60,794 nt of DNA from JALRLA01 sp046047755 (GTDB lineage Bacteria > Bacteroidota > Bacteroidia > NS11-12g > UBA955), in the NCBI GenBank assembly GCA_046047755.1, contig JBJOHK010000114.1:1-60794 (forward strand), read 5' to 3'. Position 1 is the first letter of the stretch; each line of letters starts with the position of its first letter. The notes under the pieces were generated by a model. The model searched no databases. It was not told the origin of the DNA and saw only the letters and a list, made by a program, of their open reading frames with translations. The position numbers and the translations under genes are program-made. This document shows, piece by piece, positions 8,630-16,713 of this stretch.

Positions 8630-9399
8630 TGCGTAAAGCCCAGCTAAAAAATCTTCTCGACGAAGCTGTTTTACGGCATAACAGCTGGGAGTTCATCGAG
8701 TGGGATCCCATTCGTATTCCGCATTCCTTTCGCAGGGTCCAAGACATAGAAATTGCCGGCTTTTTCAGCGCCTTGTTGGCCTGGGGAGCTCGAGCGAGTA
8801 TAATCAAAAGTGCAGAGCGCTTGATGGACCTCATGGATAGAGCTCCTCATGATTTTGTCATGCAAGCGCATCAAGGAGAGATTGATTTTGTTCACAGAAC
8901 TTTTAATAGTTCAGATTTGGCTCATTTAATCGCTTTTTTGCGTTATCATTACTCTCGATACGAAAGTTTAGAAGACGCCTTCCTGGTAAACGGAAAATTT
9001 GAAGCCCACGAATCGCTTTCTCATTTTCATCAATACGTATTTGAGGCGCCCATACACCCACCCTTTCGAACTCGAAAACACATCGCCAATCCAGAAGCGG
9101 GAAGTGCGTGCAAGCGTTTGAATATGTTCCTTCGTTGGATGGTAAGAAAAGATGGGGCTGGCGTAGACTTTGGCTTGTGGTCTAGAATTGCCATGTCTCA
9201 ATTGTATATGCCCTTAGATGTTCATGTTCAGCGAATTTCTCACGAATTGGGCTTGTTGAAACGAACCCAGAGTGATTGGAAAGCTTGCCGTGAATTGACC
9301 TTGGCGTTAAGAGAATTCGATGCCTTCGATCCAGTTCGATATGATTTTGCTTTGTTCGGCCTTGGCTTGGATTCGAAATTGCAACCAAAGTCACATTAG
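8629..9399 (+). CDS. TIGR02757 (DUF2400) family protein
   Basis: 256-residue protein of the conserved Bacteroidota/Proteobacteria family TIGR02757, whose function is unknown. From memory it is related to HhH-GPD base-excision folds. Recognisable parts are DPIRIPHSF near the N-terminus, EIAGFFSALLAWG, the NMFLRWMVRKDGAGVDFGLW block, PLDVHVQRISHELGLL and DPVRYDFALFGLG. The ATG at 8629 overlaps the preceding TGA by one base, so translation is probably coupled; an in-frame TTG at 8626 is less likely. It is the last gene of the coupled unit, followed by the separate trxA promoter. Confidence 0.88.
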   Translation: MRKAQLKNLLDEAVLRHNSWEFIEWDPIRIPHSFRRVQDIEIAGFFSALLAWGARASIIKSAERLMDLMDRAPHDFVMQAHQGEIDFVHRTFNSSDLAHLIAFLRYHYSRYESLEDAFLVNGKFEAHESLSHFHQYVFEAPIHPPFRTRKHIANPEAGSACKRLNMFLRWMVRKDGAGVDFGLWSRIAMSQLYMPLDVHVQRISHELGLLKRTQSDWKACRELTLALREFDAFDPVRYDFALFGLGLDSKLQPKSH

Positions 9400-9416
9400 G
9401 TTCGTTTGCTTTGTTG

Positions 9417-9424
9417 TAAATTTG
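9417..9424 (+). promoter_or_regulatory. -7 element for trxA
   Basis: TAAATTTG ends 7 nt before the trxA ATG. It fits TAnnTTTG exactly and implies a leader of a few nucleotides at most. Confidence 0.55.
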
Positions 9425-9431
9425 AATCATT

Positions 9432-9752
9432 ATGGCACATACATTTACTAGCAGCAATTTTCAAGACACCGTTTTGAATTCAGATAAGCCTGTATTGGTT
9501 GATTTTTGGGCAGAATGGTGCGGTCCTTGTCGCATGATTGGTCCCGTTGTTGAAGAAATTGCAAATGAATACGAAGGCCGCGCGGTAATCGGAAAATTGA
9601 ATGTCGATGAAAATCCTGAAATCGCTGGCAACTATGGGGTTCGCTCCATTCCTACTCTGTTGATTTTCAAAGGCGGTGAGGTCGTTGATAAAATTGTCGG
9701 TGCTGTTCCCAAGCCTGCCATCACTAGCAAAATCGAAGCCCAGTTGGGGTAA
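9432..9752 (+). CDS. trxA: Thioredoxin
   Basis: Small cytoplasmic disulfide reductase, 106 residues, single domain without a signal peptide. The active site is WCGPC in DFWAEWCGPCRMIGP, and the cis-Pro motif is SIPTLLIF. It has its own promoter element upstream and a rho-independent terminator at 9771-9798, so it is probably a single-gene transcript. Confidence 0.97.
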   Translation: MAHTFTSSNFQDTVLNSDKPVLVDFWAEWCGPCRMIGPVVEEIANEYEGRAVIGKLNVDENPEIAGNYGVRSIPTLLIFKGGEVVDKIVGAVPKPAITSKIEAQLG

Positions 9753-9770
9753 TTTGATAAAATCTTACAA

Positions 9771-9798
9771 AAAAGCCGGACTTGTTCCGGCTTTTTTT
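9771..9798 (+). terminator. Rho-independent terminator after trxA
   Basis: AGCCGGA (9774-9780), a 5-nt loop CTTGT, then TCCGGCT (9786-9792) followed by a T run. The downstream DUF58 start lies only 14 nt past it. Confidence 0.85.
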
Positions 9799-9812
9799 AT
9801 GAATTTCCCGCA

Positions 9813-10736
9813 ATGAAATTGGAAGACATTGGCGCCTATTCCGACTTGGAATTATTGGTTAAAGAAGCCATGTCTGGGCCAAGCATTGGCAAATACCACA
9901 GTCCCTATCACGGTTATTCGGTAGAGTTTTCACAGCACAAGGCTTACACGCCGGGAGAGAGCATTCGCCACTTGGATTGGAAATTGCTGGCTCGTACGGA
10001 AAAACCCTACTTGAAAGTCTTCAACGCAGAAACCAATTTGAACGCCTTGCTGTTGATGGACGTATCCCCTAGCTTGAACTTCCCCGCAGAGCAATATTCA
10101 AAATTGAGATTTTCATTGTTCTTGAATGCCTGCTTAGCGATGGCTCTGCAAAAAGGGAGAGATGGTGTGGGCCTAGTAGAATGGAATCAAGACCAAATGA
10201 GAATCAGCGATGTTCGATCTTCCCAACTACACCTGCACAAATTGCTAGCCACACTGGACCAATATTGGAATCAACACCAATCTGGCCGGCCAAAACCCTC
10301 TTTGGAGCAAGAAATGAATTGGGTCGAACTGGTTCGTCAAAGCGGTAGACGATCGTTGGTTGTCATCAGTACAGATTTGGAATTCCATCAAGATCAACCC
10401 GAACAGAAGAAAAACTTTGAAGAGGCGTTGACCCTGCTTCGCCATCAGCATTGTGAAGTTTTGCTTTTTCACATTCAGCACGGCCAAATGGAAACCTTGT
10501 TGAATATCGATTCAAAAGGCCCAACCAAATTTGTGGACTTGGAAACAGGTGAACAGTTGAAACTCGACCCCAGTTTATTCCGCCAATCCTATCAAAAATC
10601 ACTACAGGAAGAGAATGCCTATTGGAAGTCGCTTTGCCTGAGCTTGGGAGTAGATTATCAGTGGGTCGATGCCTCTGACCACATTGAAATTCCCATTAGA
10701 ACCTTTTATTCTAGAAGGAACGCTCTGTTTCGTTAA
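9813..10736 (+). CDS. DUF58 domain-containing protein
   Basis: 307-residue member of the DUF58 family, a VWA-like fold usually encoded beside a MoxR AAA+ ATPase. The family signature YTPGESIRHLDWKLLART is followed by KPYLKVFNAETN, then a VWA-like strand LLLMDVSPSLNF with a MIDAS-like DxSxS. No moxR or VWA partner is adjacent, which is unusual; it may be elsewhere in the genome. The gene follows the trxA terminator closely, so it needs its own promoter or read-through. Its stop shares a TTAA with the convergent pyrC stop (4-bp overlap). Confidence 0.9.
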   Translation: MKLEDIGAYSDLELLVKEAMSGPSIGKYHSPYHGYSVEFSQHKAYTPGESIRHLDWKLLARTEKPYLKVFNAETNLNALLLMDVSPSLNFPAEQYSKLRFSLFLNACLAMALQKGRDGVGLVEWNQDQMRISDVRSSQLHLHKLLATLDQYWNQHQSGRPKPSLEQEMNWVELVRQSGRRSLVVISTDLEFHQDQPEQKKNFEEALTLLRHQHCEVLLFHIQHGQMETLLNIDSKGPTKFVDLETGEQLKLDPSLFRQSYQKSLQEENAYWKSLCLSLGVDYQWVDASDHIEIPIRTFYSRRNALFR

Positions 10737-12076
10737 CGAATGGCTTCAAATTTCAATCGGCTGCCACGGCAATGGGGGTCTATTTGACCGTTTTGGTAGC
10801 CCAAATGTCCATTCACCCACACATTCTCAATGCTATGAGAGAATTCCTGGCCCTCTAGGGGTGTCCAAGCACATTTATACTCCAGGTCACCTCGATTCAC
10901 CTTTGTGGATTTGGTAGAAACATGAACCAAGTCTGCCCAATACCCTTCTCTGATGTAGCCTCTATCCAACATTCTGTAGCAATCAGCCACGGCATGAGAC
11001 ATCTTTTCAACTACGCGTTCAAGGGAAATATCACCCTGCTTGGCGTGCTCCAACATCAGCTGCAAGCTATGTTGAACCAGGGGAAGTCCACTAGGAGCCT
11101 TGCTATAATCTGTTGTATTCTTTTCTTCCCAGGTGTGCGGGGCGTGATCGGTGGCAATGACGTCCAATCTATTGTCTAACAAGGCTTTCCACAATGCCAA
11201 TCTATCTGACTCTTTTTTAATGGCCGGATTGCATTTGATCAAGAATCCCAAACGCTCATAATCAGCGTCTGAAAAATGCAAATGATGCACACATACTTCT
11301 GCCGTTACGCGCTTTTCACGAAGGGGAATGTCATGGCGGAACAAATCCAATTCTAAGGCACTAGTCAAATGCAGAATATGCAATCGTGTGCCGTATTTTT
11401 TAGCTAACTCTACCGCTTGACTGGAAGACAGGTAGCAGGCCAAATCGTCTCTAATGATGGCGTGTTCACTAGGGGGCACTTGCAAACCATAGGCATCTAT
11501 TGCTGCCTTTGTGCGCTCCTTTACGCGATCTTCACATTCGCAATGAACGGCGACCAAGGTAGGACTATTGGAAAAAATCGCTTCTAAAGCGGCTGGTTTG
11601 TCCACCAGCATATTTCCCGTTGAGCTACCCATAAAAATTTTTACACCGCATACATCTTCGGTTGATACTCGCTTTACTTCTTCGATATTTTCATTCGTGG
11701 CTCCAAGATAGAAGGAGTAATTCACGGCTGAATCAGTGGCACCAATGGCAAACTTGTCTTCTAAGGCCACCAAACTCACTGTTTGAGGAATAACATTGGG
11801 CATTTCCATGAAAGAGGTAACCCCTCCTTTCAATGCGGCTCTACTCTCAGTAGCAATCTGTGCTTTATGCGTAAGACCGGGCTCTCTAAAATGAACCTGA
11901 TCATCAATAACACCAGGAAGCAAGTAATCACCTTTCAAATCGACATGAAGGCAAGAGCCATTGTCATTGATTTGATTTCCTATTTTCTCAATTCGTCCAT
12001 TCTCAATTAGGAGATCGGTTTCTACACGCTGTCCCTCATTGATTACTAGGGCATTGTGAATAATGGTTTTGCTCAT
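10733..12076 (-). CDS. pyrC: Dihydroorotase
   Basis: Cyclises carbamoyl aspartate to dihydroorotate in pyrimidine synthesis; amidohydrolase fold, 447 residues (class I size). Seen: VIDDQVHFREPGLTHK, where the usual first metal-ligand His of HxH is Gln60 and the second His is His62; GVKIFMGSSTGNM with the candidate carboxylated Lys; VAVHCECEDR and LHILHLTSA metal His residues; and DVIATDHAPHT with the catalytic Asp. From memory the QxH form is common in Bacteroidota PyrC, so activity is still likely. It lies 4 bp downstream of the T9SS type B gene and overlaps the DUF58 gene tail to tail. Confidence 0.9.
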   Translation of the reverse strand: MSKTIIHNALVINEGQRVETDLLIENGRIEKIGNQINDNGSCLHVDLKGDYLLPGVIDDQVHFREPGLTHKAQIATESRAALKGGVTSFMEMPNVIPQTVSLVALEDKFAIGATDSAVNYSFYLGATNENIEEVKRVSTEDVCGVKIFMGSSTGNMLVDKPAALEAIFSNSPTLVAVHCECEDRVKERTKAAIDAYGLQVPPSEHAIIRDDLACYLSSSQAVELAKKYGTRLHILHLTSALELDLFRHDIPLREKRVTAEVCVHHLHFSDADYERLGFLIKCNPAIKKESDRLALWKALLDNRLDVIATDHAPHTWEEKNTTDYSKAPSGLPLVQHSLQLMLEHAKQGDISLERVVEKMSHAVADCYRMLDRGYIREGYWADLVHVSTKSTKVNRGDLEYKCAWTPLEGQEFSHSIENVWVNGHLGYQNGQIDPHCRGSRLKFEAIR

Positions 12077-12080
12077 GTTG

Positions 12081-14582
12081 TTATCTCAGCAGGGTAAAAT
12101 TACCCATCAAGGTGCGGCGCTCGTTGTCACAACCTATCCAAGTGGCTAGGTAAACATAAACTCCAGCTGGAGCCTCTTCCCCATTGATGCGACCGTCCCA
12201 ATTGAAATCAGGACTTTCGAGCTCCGCCAACTTTTCACCCCAACGGTTGTATAGCTTGACATTGTACAAACTACCCTTGACCTTGTATTGGTTCATGGGG
12301 TAGAAATCGTTTAATCCGTTGCCATCAGGAGTGAAGGCACTGGGCATGTATATCACCGACGGATACAGGTCTTTCTTCTTATCGATCCAAACAGTGTCAG
12401 AATTCCAACAACCTTCTTGATCCTTCACCCAAACTACATATTGACCAGAATCATAGGCCACGATGCGCTGTGTAGATTCACCCGTATTCCAACGGTAAAT
12501 AGCCATTCCGGGACCCGCATCCAAAGTGGGATTTTCCGATAAACACAGAACGGTATCGGACCCCAAGTTCAATCCCGGCAAAGGGAACAAACTTACCATC
12601 AGAGAATCAGCCTCGTAGCAGCCCTGTGAATTGGACCATTCGGCCTTGATTTTACCGGGTTTGGTCAGACGAAAATCGGGACCTAAAATCTCATTGTTCC
12701 ACACCACATTGCTAAGACCTTTTTGATTGATGGTCAACAGCGTATCAATGCCTGAACAGAAGCGCAAATCGGGTCCCAATTGAAACTCTATGGGGTGATA
12801 ACCCAGTTGAAAGGTATCCTGATCGAAACACAGCCCAATGGTTACTCTTACCCAATAGGATCCAATTCCATTGGTGGTCCAGTACCTGCCCTTGGCACCC
12901 GTACTCCATTCGGTAATAGCCGGTGTCGGATTCTTAGAATCCAATTCTATACTGCTCTCTCGGCAATATAGGGTATCCCGAATGTCAACCTCAACGGGCG
13001 GGAATAGATAAATGAAGCCCGTATCGAAGCTTATGCACTTATTCTCGGTGGTACCTTTTAACACATAGAAACCCGGTTGGGTAACTCGAATGCTGGGACT
13101 CGTTTGATTGGTGCTCCATTCCAACAGTCCTTTTGACCATGCGGAAGAACCCATCGGCCAGGAAGCGCGCAAATTTTGCACGATGGGATCATAGGTACAG
13201 AAAACCGTATCTCCCACCACTTGAACTCGATCGGTATCAGAGCCTATTTCAATGGTATCCTGCCAATAACAGGATTTGATATACTGCCTAACCCAATATT
13301 GACCAGGCTGAGTGATGACCAAAGAATCATCATACGAGCCGGTACTCCAACGGTATGAATCTCCTTTGGTAGACGAACGAACGATGATTTTACTGCCCTT
13401 GCAGAGAATGGTATCGTTGGGCAGTTTTGGCAAAATGGGGTCTACCACATTGACCAAGGCTTCAAAGCTGTCTACGCAGGTATTCTTATAGGCATACAAC
13501 TTCACTTTGTACGCCCCCGCTTTGGGAAAGGTGTACTGAGGAGAACCACTATTGGACGTATCATTGGTCAATGAGTCTATGCCAAAATTCCAACTGTATC
13601 GCTGTCCACCCGCACTCTGATTTTGAAACTGATAGGTAAGCCCACAGACAATTTTGGGTACGAAATAACCCGCTACCACATCAATCACACAGGCCTGTAC
13701 ATTGAACTGATAATCCCGCAGGGTTTCACCAATTAACACCCCGTTTCGATATTCTTTCACTTTGATACCCACCACGTATTGACCGGCTCTCGTGGGAGTC
13801 ACGGTTAGTAAACCTGTGAAAGTATCAATCTCCATCTTGGGGTTTCCGTTGATAGGATCGGAATAATTGTAAGTAGGCCAAAGAAAAGTTACCTGGGAGA
13901 AGGGCGGCTGCTGCATCTGAAAGGCATTGGTTGGCATTGGATCAGCTGAAGTAGCCCCTCTGTATGGTTGGTACAATTCGTAAGTAAGGCTGTCGCCATC
14001 GGCATCAGTGGCCGAATGGTCAAATTTCAAAGGCGTATTGGTGCACAGAAAGTTGGGAGGCAATTCCTTGAATATAGCCGCCGTATTTCCATCCTTATTT
14101 TTGAACGGACTGGCATCAGGGATGTGGGTCCAAAAATTGGCTCCTGTACTTCCTGGCTGGCTCAAATTGGAAATGGACCCATTGCGGCAGCATCTCTGGT
14201 AGGAAACATAATAACCTCCTGAATTGGGCGGCAATGTAACAGTCAATTCATACCAATAGTGATCCACACAGGCATTCGGAGCCACCTTGATGCAATTGTA
14301 GTTGGTTTTTTGAATGCGCTTAGGCCCAGAACGTGTTACGCTTTTGGGATATCCGCTGAGCATTTTGTTATTGCTCCCGTTGAATATGCTGATATAAGCC
14401 GTATAATCTTGGGAAATCGCTTGATCACTGCCGTTTAGGCAATCCATGTATATATCCAAACGAAGCTTGTATTGGTTGTTTCCCAAATACGTATAGGTCA
14501 TTTCTCCACCAGCTATGTGAGTCGCCGACGCTTGAGCGGCGAACAAACAGGCAAAGAGAAACGCCAATTGTTTGAACATCAT
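12081..14582 (-). CDS. T9SS type B sorting domain surface protein with PKD and Ig-like repeats
   Basis: 833-residue exported protein. The signal peptide is MFKQLAFLFACLFAAQASA, and the mature N-terminus THIAGGEMTYTYLG opens a module common in Bacteroidota gliding/adhesin proteins. A PKD domain follows (YSWNFGID to YKVKLYAYKN, about residues 300-380), then roughly five Ig-like repeats of the pattern D..LC....W.TG....G.YWV...C..D. The C-terminal 85 residues are a CHU_C gliding motility-associated domain (MPSAFTPDGNGLNDF, YNRWGEK, PAGVYVYLATW, GNFTLLR), the T9SS type B signal. Met1 is at 14582; Met at 14579 fits promoter spacing slightly better. Likely role: cell-surface adhesin or matrix protein, by inference. 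Confidence 0.92.
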   Translation of the reverse strand: MMFKQLAFLFACLFAAQASATHIAGGEMTYTYLGNNQYKLRLDIYMDCLNGSDQAISQDYTAYISIFNGSNNKMLSGYPKSVTRSGPKRIQKTNYNCIKVAPNACVDHYWYELTVTLPPNSGGYYVSYQRCCRNGSISNLSQPGSTGANFWTHIPDASPFKNKDGNTAAIFKELPPNFLCTNTPLKFDHSATDADGDSLTYELYQPYRGATSADPMPTNAFQMQQPPFSQVTFLWPTYNYSDPINGNPKMEIDTFTGLLTVTPTRAGQYVVGIKVKEYRNGVLIGETLRDYQFNVQACVIDVVAGYFVPKIVCGLTYQFQNQSAGGQRYSWNFGIDSLTNDTSNSGSPQYTFPKAGAYKVKLYAYKNTCVDSFEALVNVVDPILPKLPNDTILCKGSKIIVRSSTKGDSYRWSTGSYDDSLVITQPGQYWVRQYIKSCYWQDTIEIGSDTDRVQVVGDTVFCTYDPIVQNLRASWPMGSSAWSKGLLEWSTNQTSPSIRVTQPGFYVLKGTTENKCISFDTGFIYLFPPVEVDIRDTLYCRESSIELDSKNPTPAITEWSTGAKGRYWTTNGIGSYWVRVTIGLCFDQDTFQLGYHPIEFQLGPDLRFCSGIDTLLTINQKGLSNVVWNNEILGPDFRLTKPGKIKAEWSNSQGCYEADSLMVSLFPLPGLNLGSDTVLCLSENPTLDAGPGMAIYRWNTGESTQRIVAYDSGQYVVWVKDQEGCWNSDTVWIDKKKDLYPSVIYMPSAFTPDGNGLNDFYPMNQYKVKGSLYNVKLYNRWGEKLAELESPDFNWDGRINGEEAPAGVYVYLATWIGCDNERRTLMGNFTLLR

Positions 14583-14583
14583 T

Positions 14584-14591
14584 CGAAAATA
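14584..14591 (-). promoter_or_regulatory. -7-like element for the T9SS type B gene
   Basis: TATTTTCG on the minus strand, one base from TAnnTTTG, ends 1 nt before the first ATG and 4 nt before the second. The same TTCG variant precedes sppA, rnhA and the phosphoribosyltransferase gene. Confidence 0.4.
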
Positions 14592-14625
14592 ACCCCAAAA
14601 AGGGCTAAAATGTTGGCGAAGCTTG

Positions 14626-15717
14626 TCAGAATTTCTTCAGCACTTCCACTACTCTATCCATTTCTTCATTCGTCATTTCCGGAAACATGGGTAGAGAAAC
14701 ACAATTGGAGGCTAAATATTCTGAGTGCGGAAAGTCGCCTTCTTTATGGCCTAAATGGGAATAGGCCTTTTGCAAATGGCATGGAATGGGGTAATGAAAA
14801 GCATACCCCACGCCTTCCGCATCCAAATGTGCCAAAAAGGCTTTTTTGTCGTCGGGAATAACAACGGCTAAATGATACACCGATTCAGCAGCAGGCTCTT
14901 CTTGCTGAAATTTGAGTCTCGGATTCTGCACATTGCGGTAGGCATGGGCGATCTCACGTCGGCGCTTGTTCCAAGAGTCCAAATGTGGAAGTTTCACTGA
15001 TAAAACTGCGGCTTGAAGACCCTCCATACGCATATTGAAGCCCAAGGTTTCATGGTGGTATCGCTCTTTGGAACCGTGATTTTTCAGCATTTGAATGGTT
15101 TCTCCAAGTTCGGTTGAGTGGCCAAATACGGCACCACCTTCACCATAGGCACCGAGGTTTTTACCCGGATAGAAACTGGTTGTTGACAGCGTTCCGAACT
15201 GTCCCACCCGTTTGCCTTCATAGGTTGCCCCCATGGCTTGAGCATTGTCTTCTAAAAGATGTAAATTATGTTTATCACAAATTTGCTTTAAAGCCTTTAC
15301 ATTAAATGGTTGTCCGTACAAATGCACGCCTATAATAGCTTTGGTACGCGAAGTAATTTTTGACTCTGCTTGAACAGGATCAATGTTCCATGTGTGGGGG
15401 TCGCAATCAGCAAAAACAGGAGTAGCCCCCACATAACTCACGCCCCAAGCCGTTGCAATGAAAGTATTTGCGGGAATAATGACCTCATCTCCATGGCCAA
15501 TGCCTAAAGCCAACAAAGCCAACTGAATTGCATTAGTTCCATTGTTGACTCCAACGGCAAATTGAGTTTCATTGAATTCGGCCAGTTCTTGCTCCAATTT
15601 TTGTACAAATGGGCCGCCAGAAAAGGCTGTATTATCCATGACTTCTTGCATGGACTGCCATACATCGTCTTTCAACATGTTGTATTGGCGCTTGAGGTCA
15701 AAAAAAGGAACCTTCAT
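14626..15717 (-). CDS. DegT/DnrJ/EryC1/StrS family aminotransferase
   Basis: PLP-dependent sugar aminotransferase family, 363 residues, full length. Motifs: MKVPFFDLKRQYN start, NNGTNAIQLALLALGI, GHGDEVIIPANTFIATAW, LLEDNAQAMGATYEGKRVG, and SFYPGKNLGAYGEGGA with the Schiff-base Lys. Such enzymes aminate keto-sugar nucleotides for surface polysaccharide. No other sugar-nucleotide or glycosyltransferase genes are nearby, so the substrate cannot be inferred. The start lies 1 nt after the stop of the phosphoribosyltransferase gene, so the two are almost certainly co-transcribed. Confidence 0.92.
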   Translation of the reverse strand: MKVPFFDLKRQYNMLKDDVWQSMQEVMDNTAFSGGPFVQKLEQELAEFNETQFAVGVNNGTNAIQLALLALGIGHGDEVIIPANTFIATAWGVSYVGATPVFADCDPHTWNIDPVQAESKITSRTKAIIGVHLYGQPFNVKALKQICDKHNLHLLEDNAQAMGATYEGKRVGQFGTLSTTSFYPGKNLGAYGEGGAVFGHSTELGETIQMLKNHGSKERYHHETLGFNMRMEGLQAAVLSVKLPHLDSWNKRRREIAHAYRNVQNPRLKFQQEEPAAESVYHLAVVIPDDKKAFLAHLDAEGVGYAFHYPIPCHLQKAYSHLGHKEGDFPHSEYLASNCVSLPMFPEMTNEEMDRVVEVLKKF

Positions 15718-15718
15718 G

Positions 15719-16216
15719 TTAATTTGCTAGGTAAACGCGCAGAGATTCAGGATTAGAGTTATCGAAATACACATGATCCTGTAAGGTGGTCGCTACACTC
15801 CTTCCTACCCAGTTGGCAGCAATCGGATAGTTTCGATATTCTCGCTCCGCTAAGAAGGCCGTTTGGATGCTTTTGGCACCCACTTGAAAATAAGCGGCAA
15901 CTACACGTGCCACACTACGACCCGAATTGATCACATCATCCATGATTATTACGGGCTGGCCAGCTACATCTTGTTTTTGGTTTTCAGACAAGTGAATATC
16001 AGATTCAGCATTGACTGCATGAATGATCAACTTTAGAGTGGGTAGAACCGAAGTTAATTCTTTGGCCACTAGGTCTGTCAAAAACTGTCCCCGTTCATTC
16101 ATACCGACTAACACTAAGGTGTTCGACTCAACGTGGCTTTCGGCCATTTGAAAGGCAATTCTGCGCAGAATAGCACAAATCTGTTGGTGGTTCAGAATAT
16201 TGGTTTGGCTATCCAT
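15719..16216 (-). CDS. PyrR-like phosphoribosyltransferase family protein
   Basis: 165-residue type I phosphoribosyltransferase. The PRPP-binding loop is PVIIMDDVINSGRSVARV, and LVLVGMNERGQFLTDL precedes it, as in PyrR/uracil PRTase relatives. It may be a PyrR-type protein or a hypoxanthine-like PRTase; the substrate is not determined. A -7-like element sits 4 nt upstream of the ATG, and the DegT aminotransferase gene follows after 1 nt. Confidence 0.85.
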   Translation of the reverse strand: MDSQTNILNHQQICAILRRIAFQMAESHVESNTLVLVGMNERGQFLTDLVAKELTSVLPTLKLIIHAVNAESDIHLSENQKQDVAGQPVIIMDDVINSGRSVARVVAAYFQVGAKSIQTAFLAEREYRNYPIAANWVGRSVATTLQDHVYFDNSNPESLRVYLAN

Positions 16217-16220
16217 GTTT

Positions 16221-16228
16221 CGAAAATA
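16221..16228 (-). promoter_or_regulatory. -7-like element for the phosphoribosyltransferase gene
   Basis: TATTTTCG on the minus strand ends 4 nt before the ATG, one base from the TAnnTTTG consensus. Confidence 0.42.
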
Positions 16229-16239
16229 ACACCCTAGAT

Positions 16240-16713
16240 TTAGATTTCTTGTTCTCCTCGCTGAATTTTACGCAACCTTCTGCGGTATGATTCACCTTGA
16301 ATCCATTGGGCCATCAGAGCATTCTCTTCTGCCTGATAAGGGAACCCTTGGAAGCCAGCCATTTGCTCCTTCCATGCGGCCAACTGATGCTCACGCTCGG
16401 CGAAAAGTAATTCAATTTCTGACTCTTGGGTACCGGCTTCCAATTCTTCCCCCAATTCCATCCAGGCCATCAAATCTGCGGCCGACAAAGGGAAATTGCG
16501 CTCATCAATTTGTTGCAATTCAAGCAAATGACGAGCTCTAGTAAGTTCATCTTTCAGCAATTCAAAGGCTCGATTTGACTGTTCACTGATATCCGAACCC
16601 GATGGGTTATGATCCGGATGATGGGCCCTTTGGGATTGTATGAATGCCGATCGTAAAGCTTTGTTATCGAGGCAAAAATCCGGAACTAAGCCCAAACACT
16701 CAAATGCATTCAT
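16240..16713 (-). CDS. hscB: Fe-S protein assembly co-chaperone HscB
   Basis: J-domain co-chaperone of iron-sulfur cluster transfer, 157 residues. The N-terminal J domain contains HPD in RAHHPDHNPSG, followed by SEQSNRAFELLKDELTRARHLLEL, then the HscB C-terminal helical domain (LMAWMELGEELE). The ATG at 16711-16713 overlaps the rseP TGA by one base (TGATG) and starts MNAFECLGL, the normal HscB beginning; a longer form from 16746 would run into rseP. Its usual partners hscA, fdx and iscU are not nearby. Confidence 0.85.
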   Translation of the reverse strand: MNAFECLGLVPDFCLDNKALRSAFIQSQRAHHPDHNPSGSDISEQSNRAFELLKDELTRARHLLELQQIDERNFPLSAADLMAWMELGEELEAGTQESEIELLFAEREHQLAAWKEQMAGFQGFPYQAEENALMAQWIQGESYRRRLRKIQRGEQEI

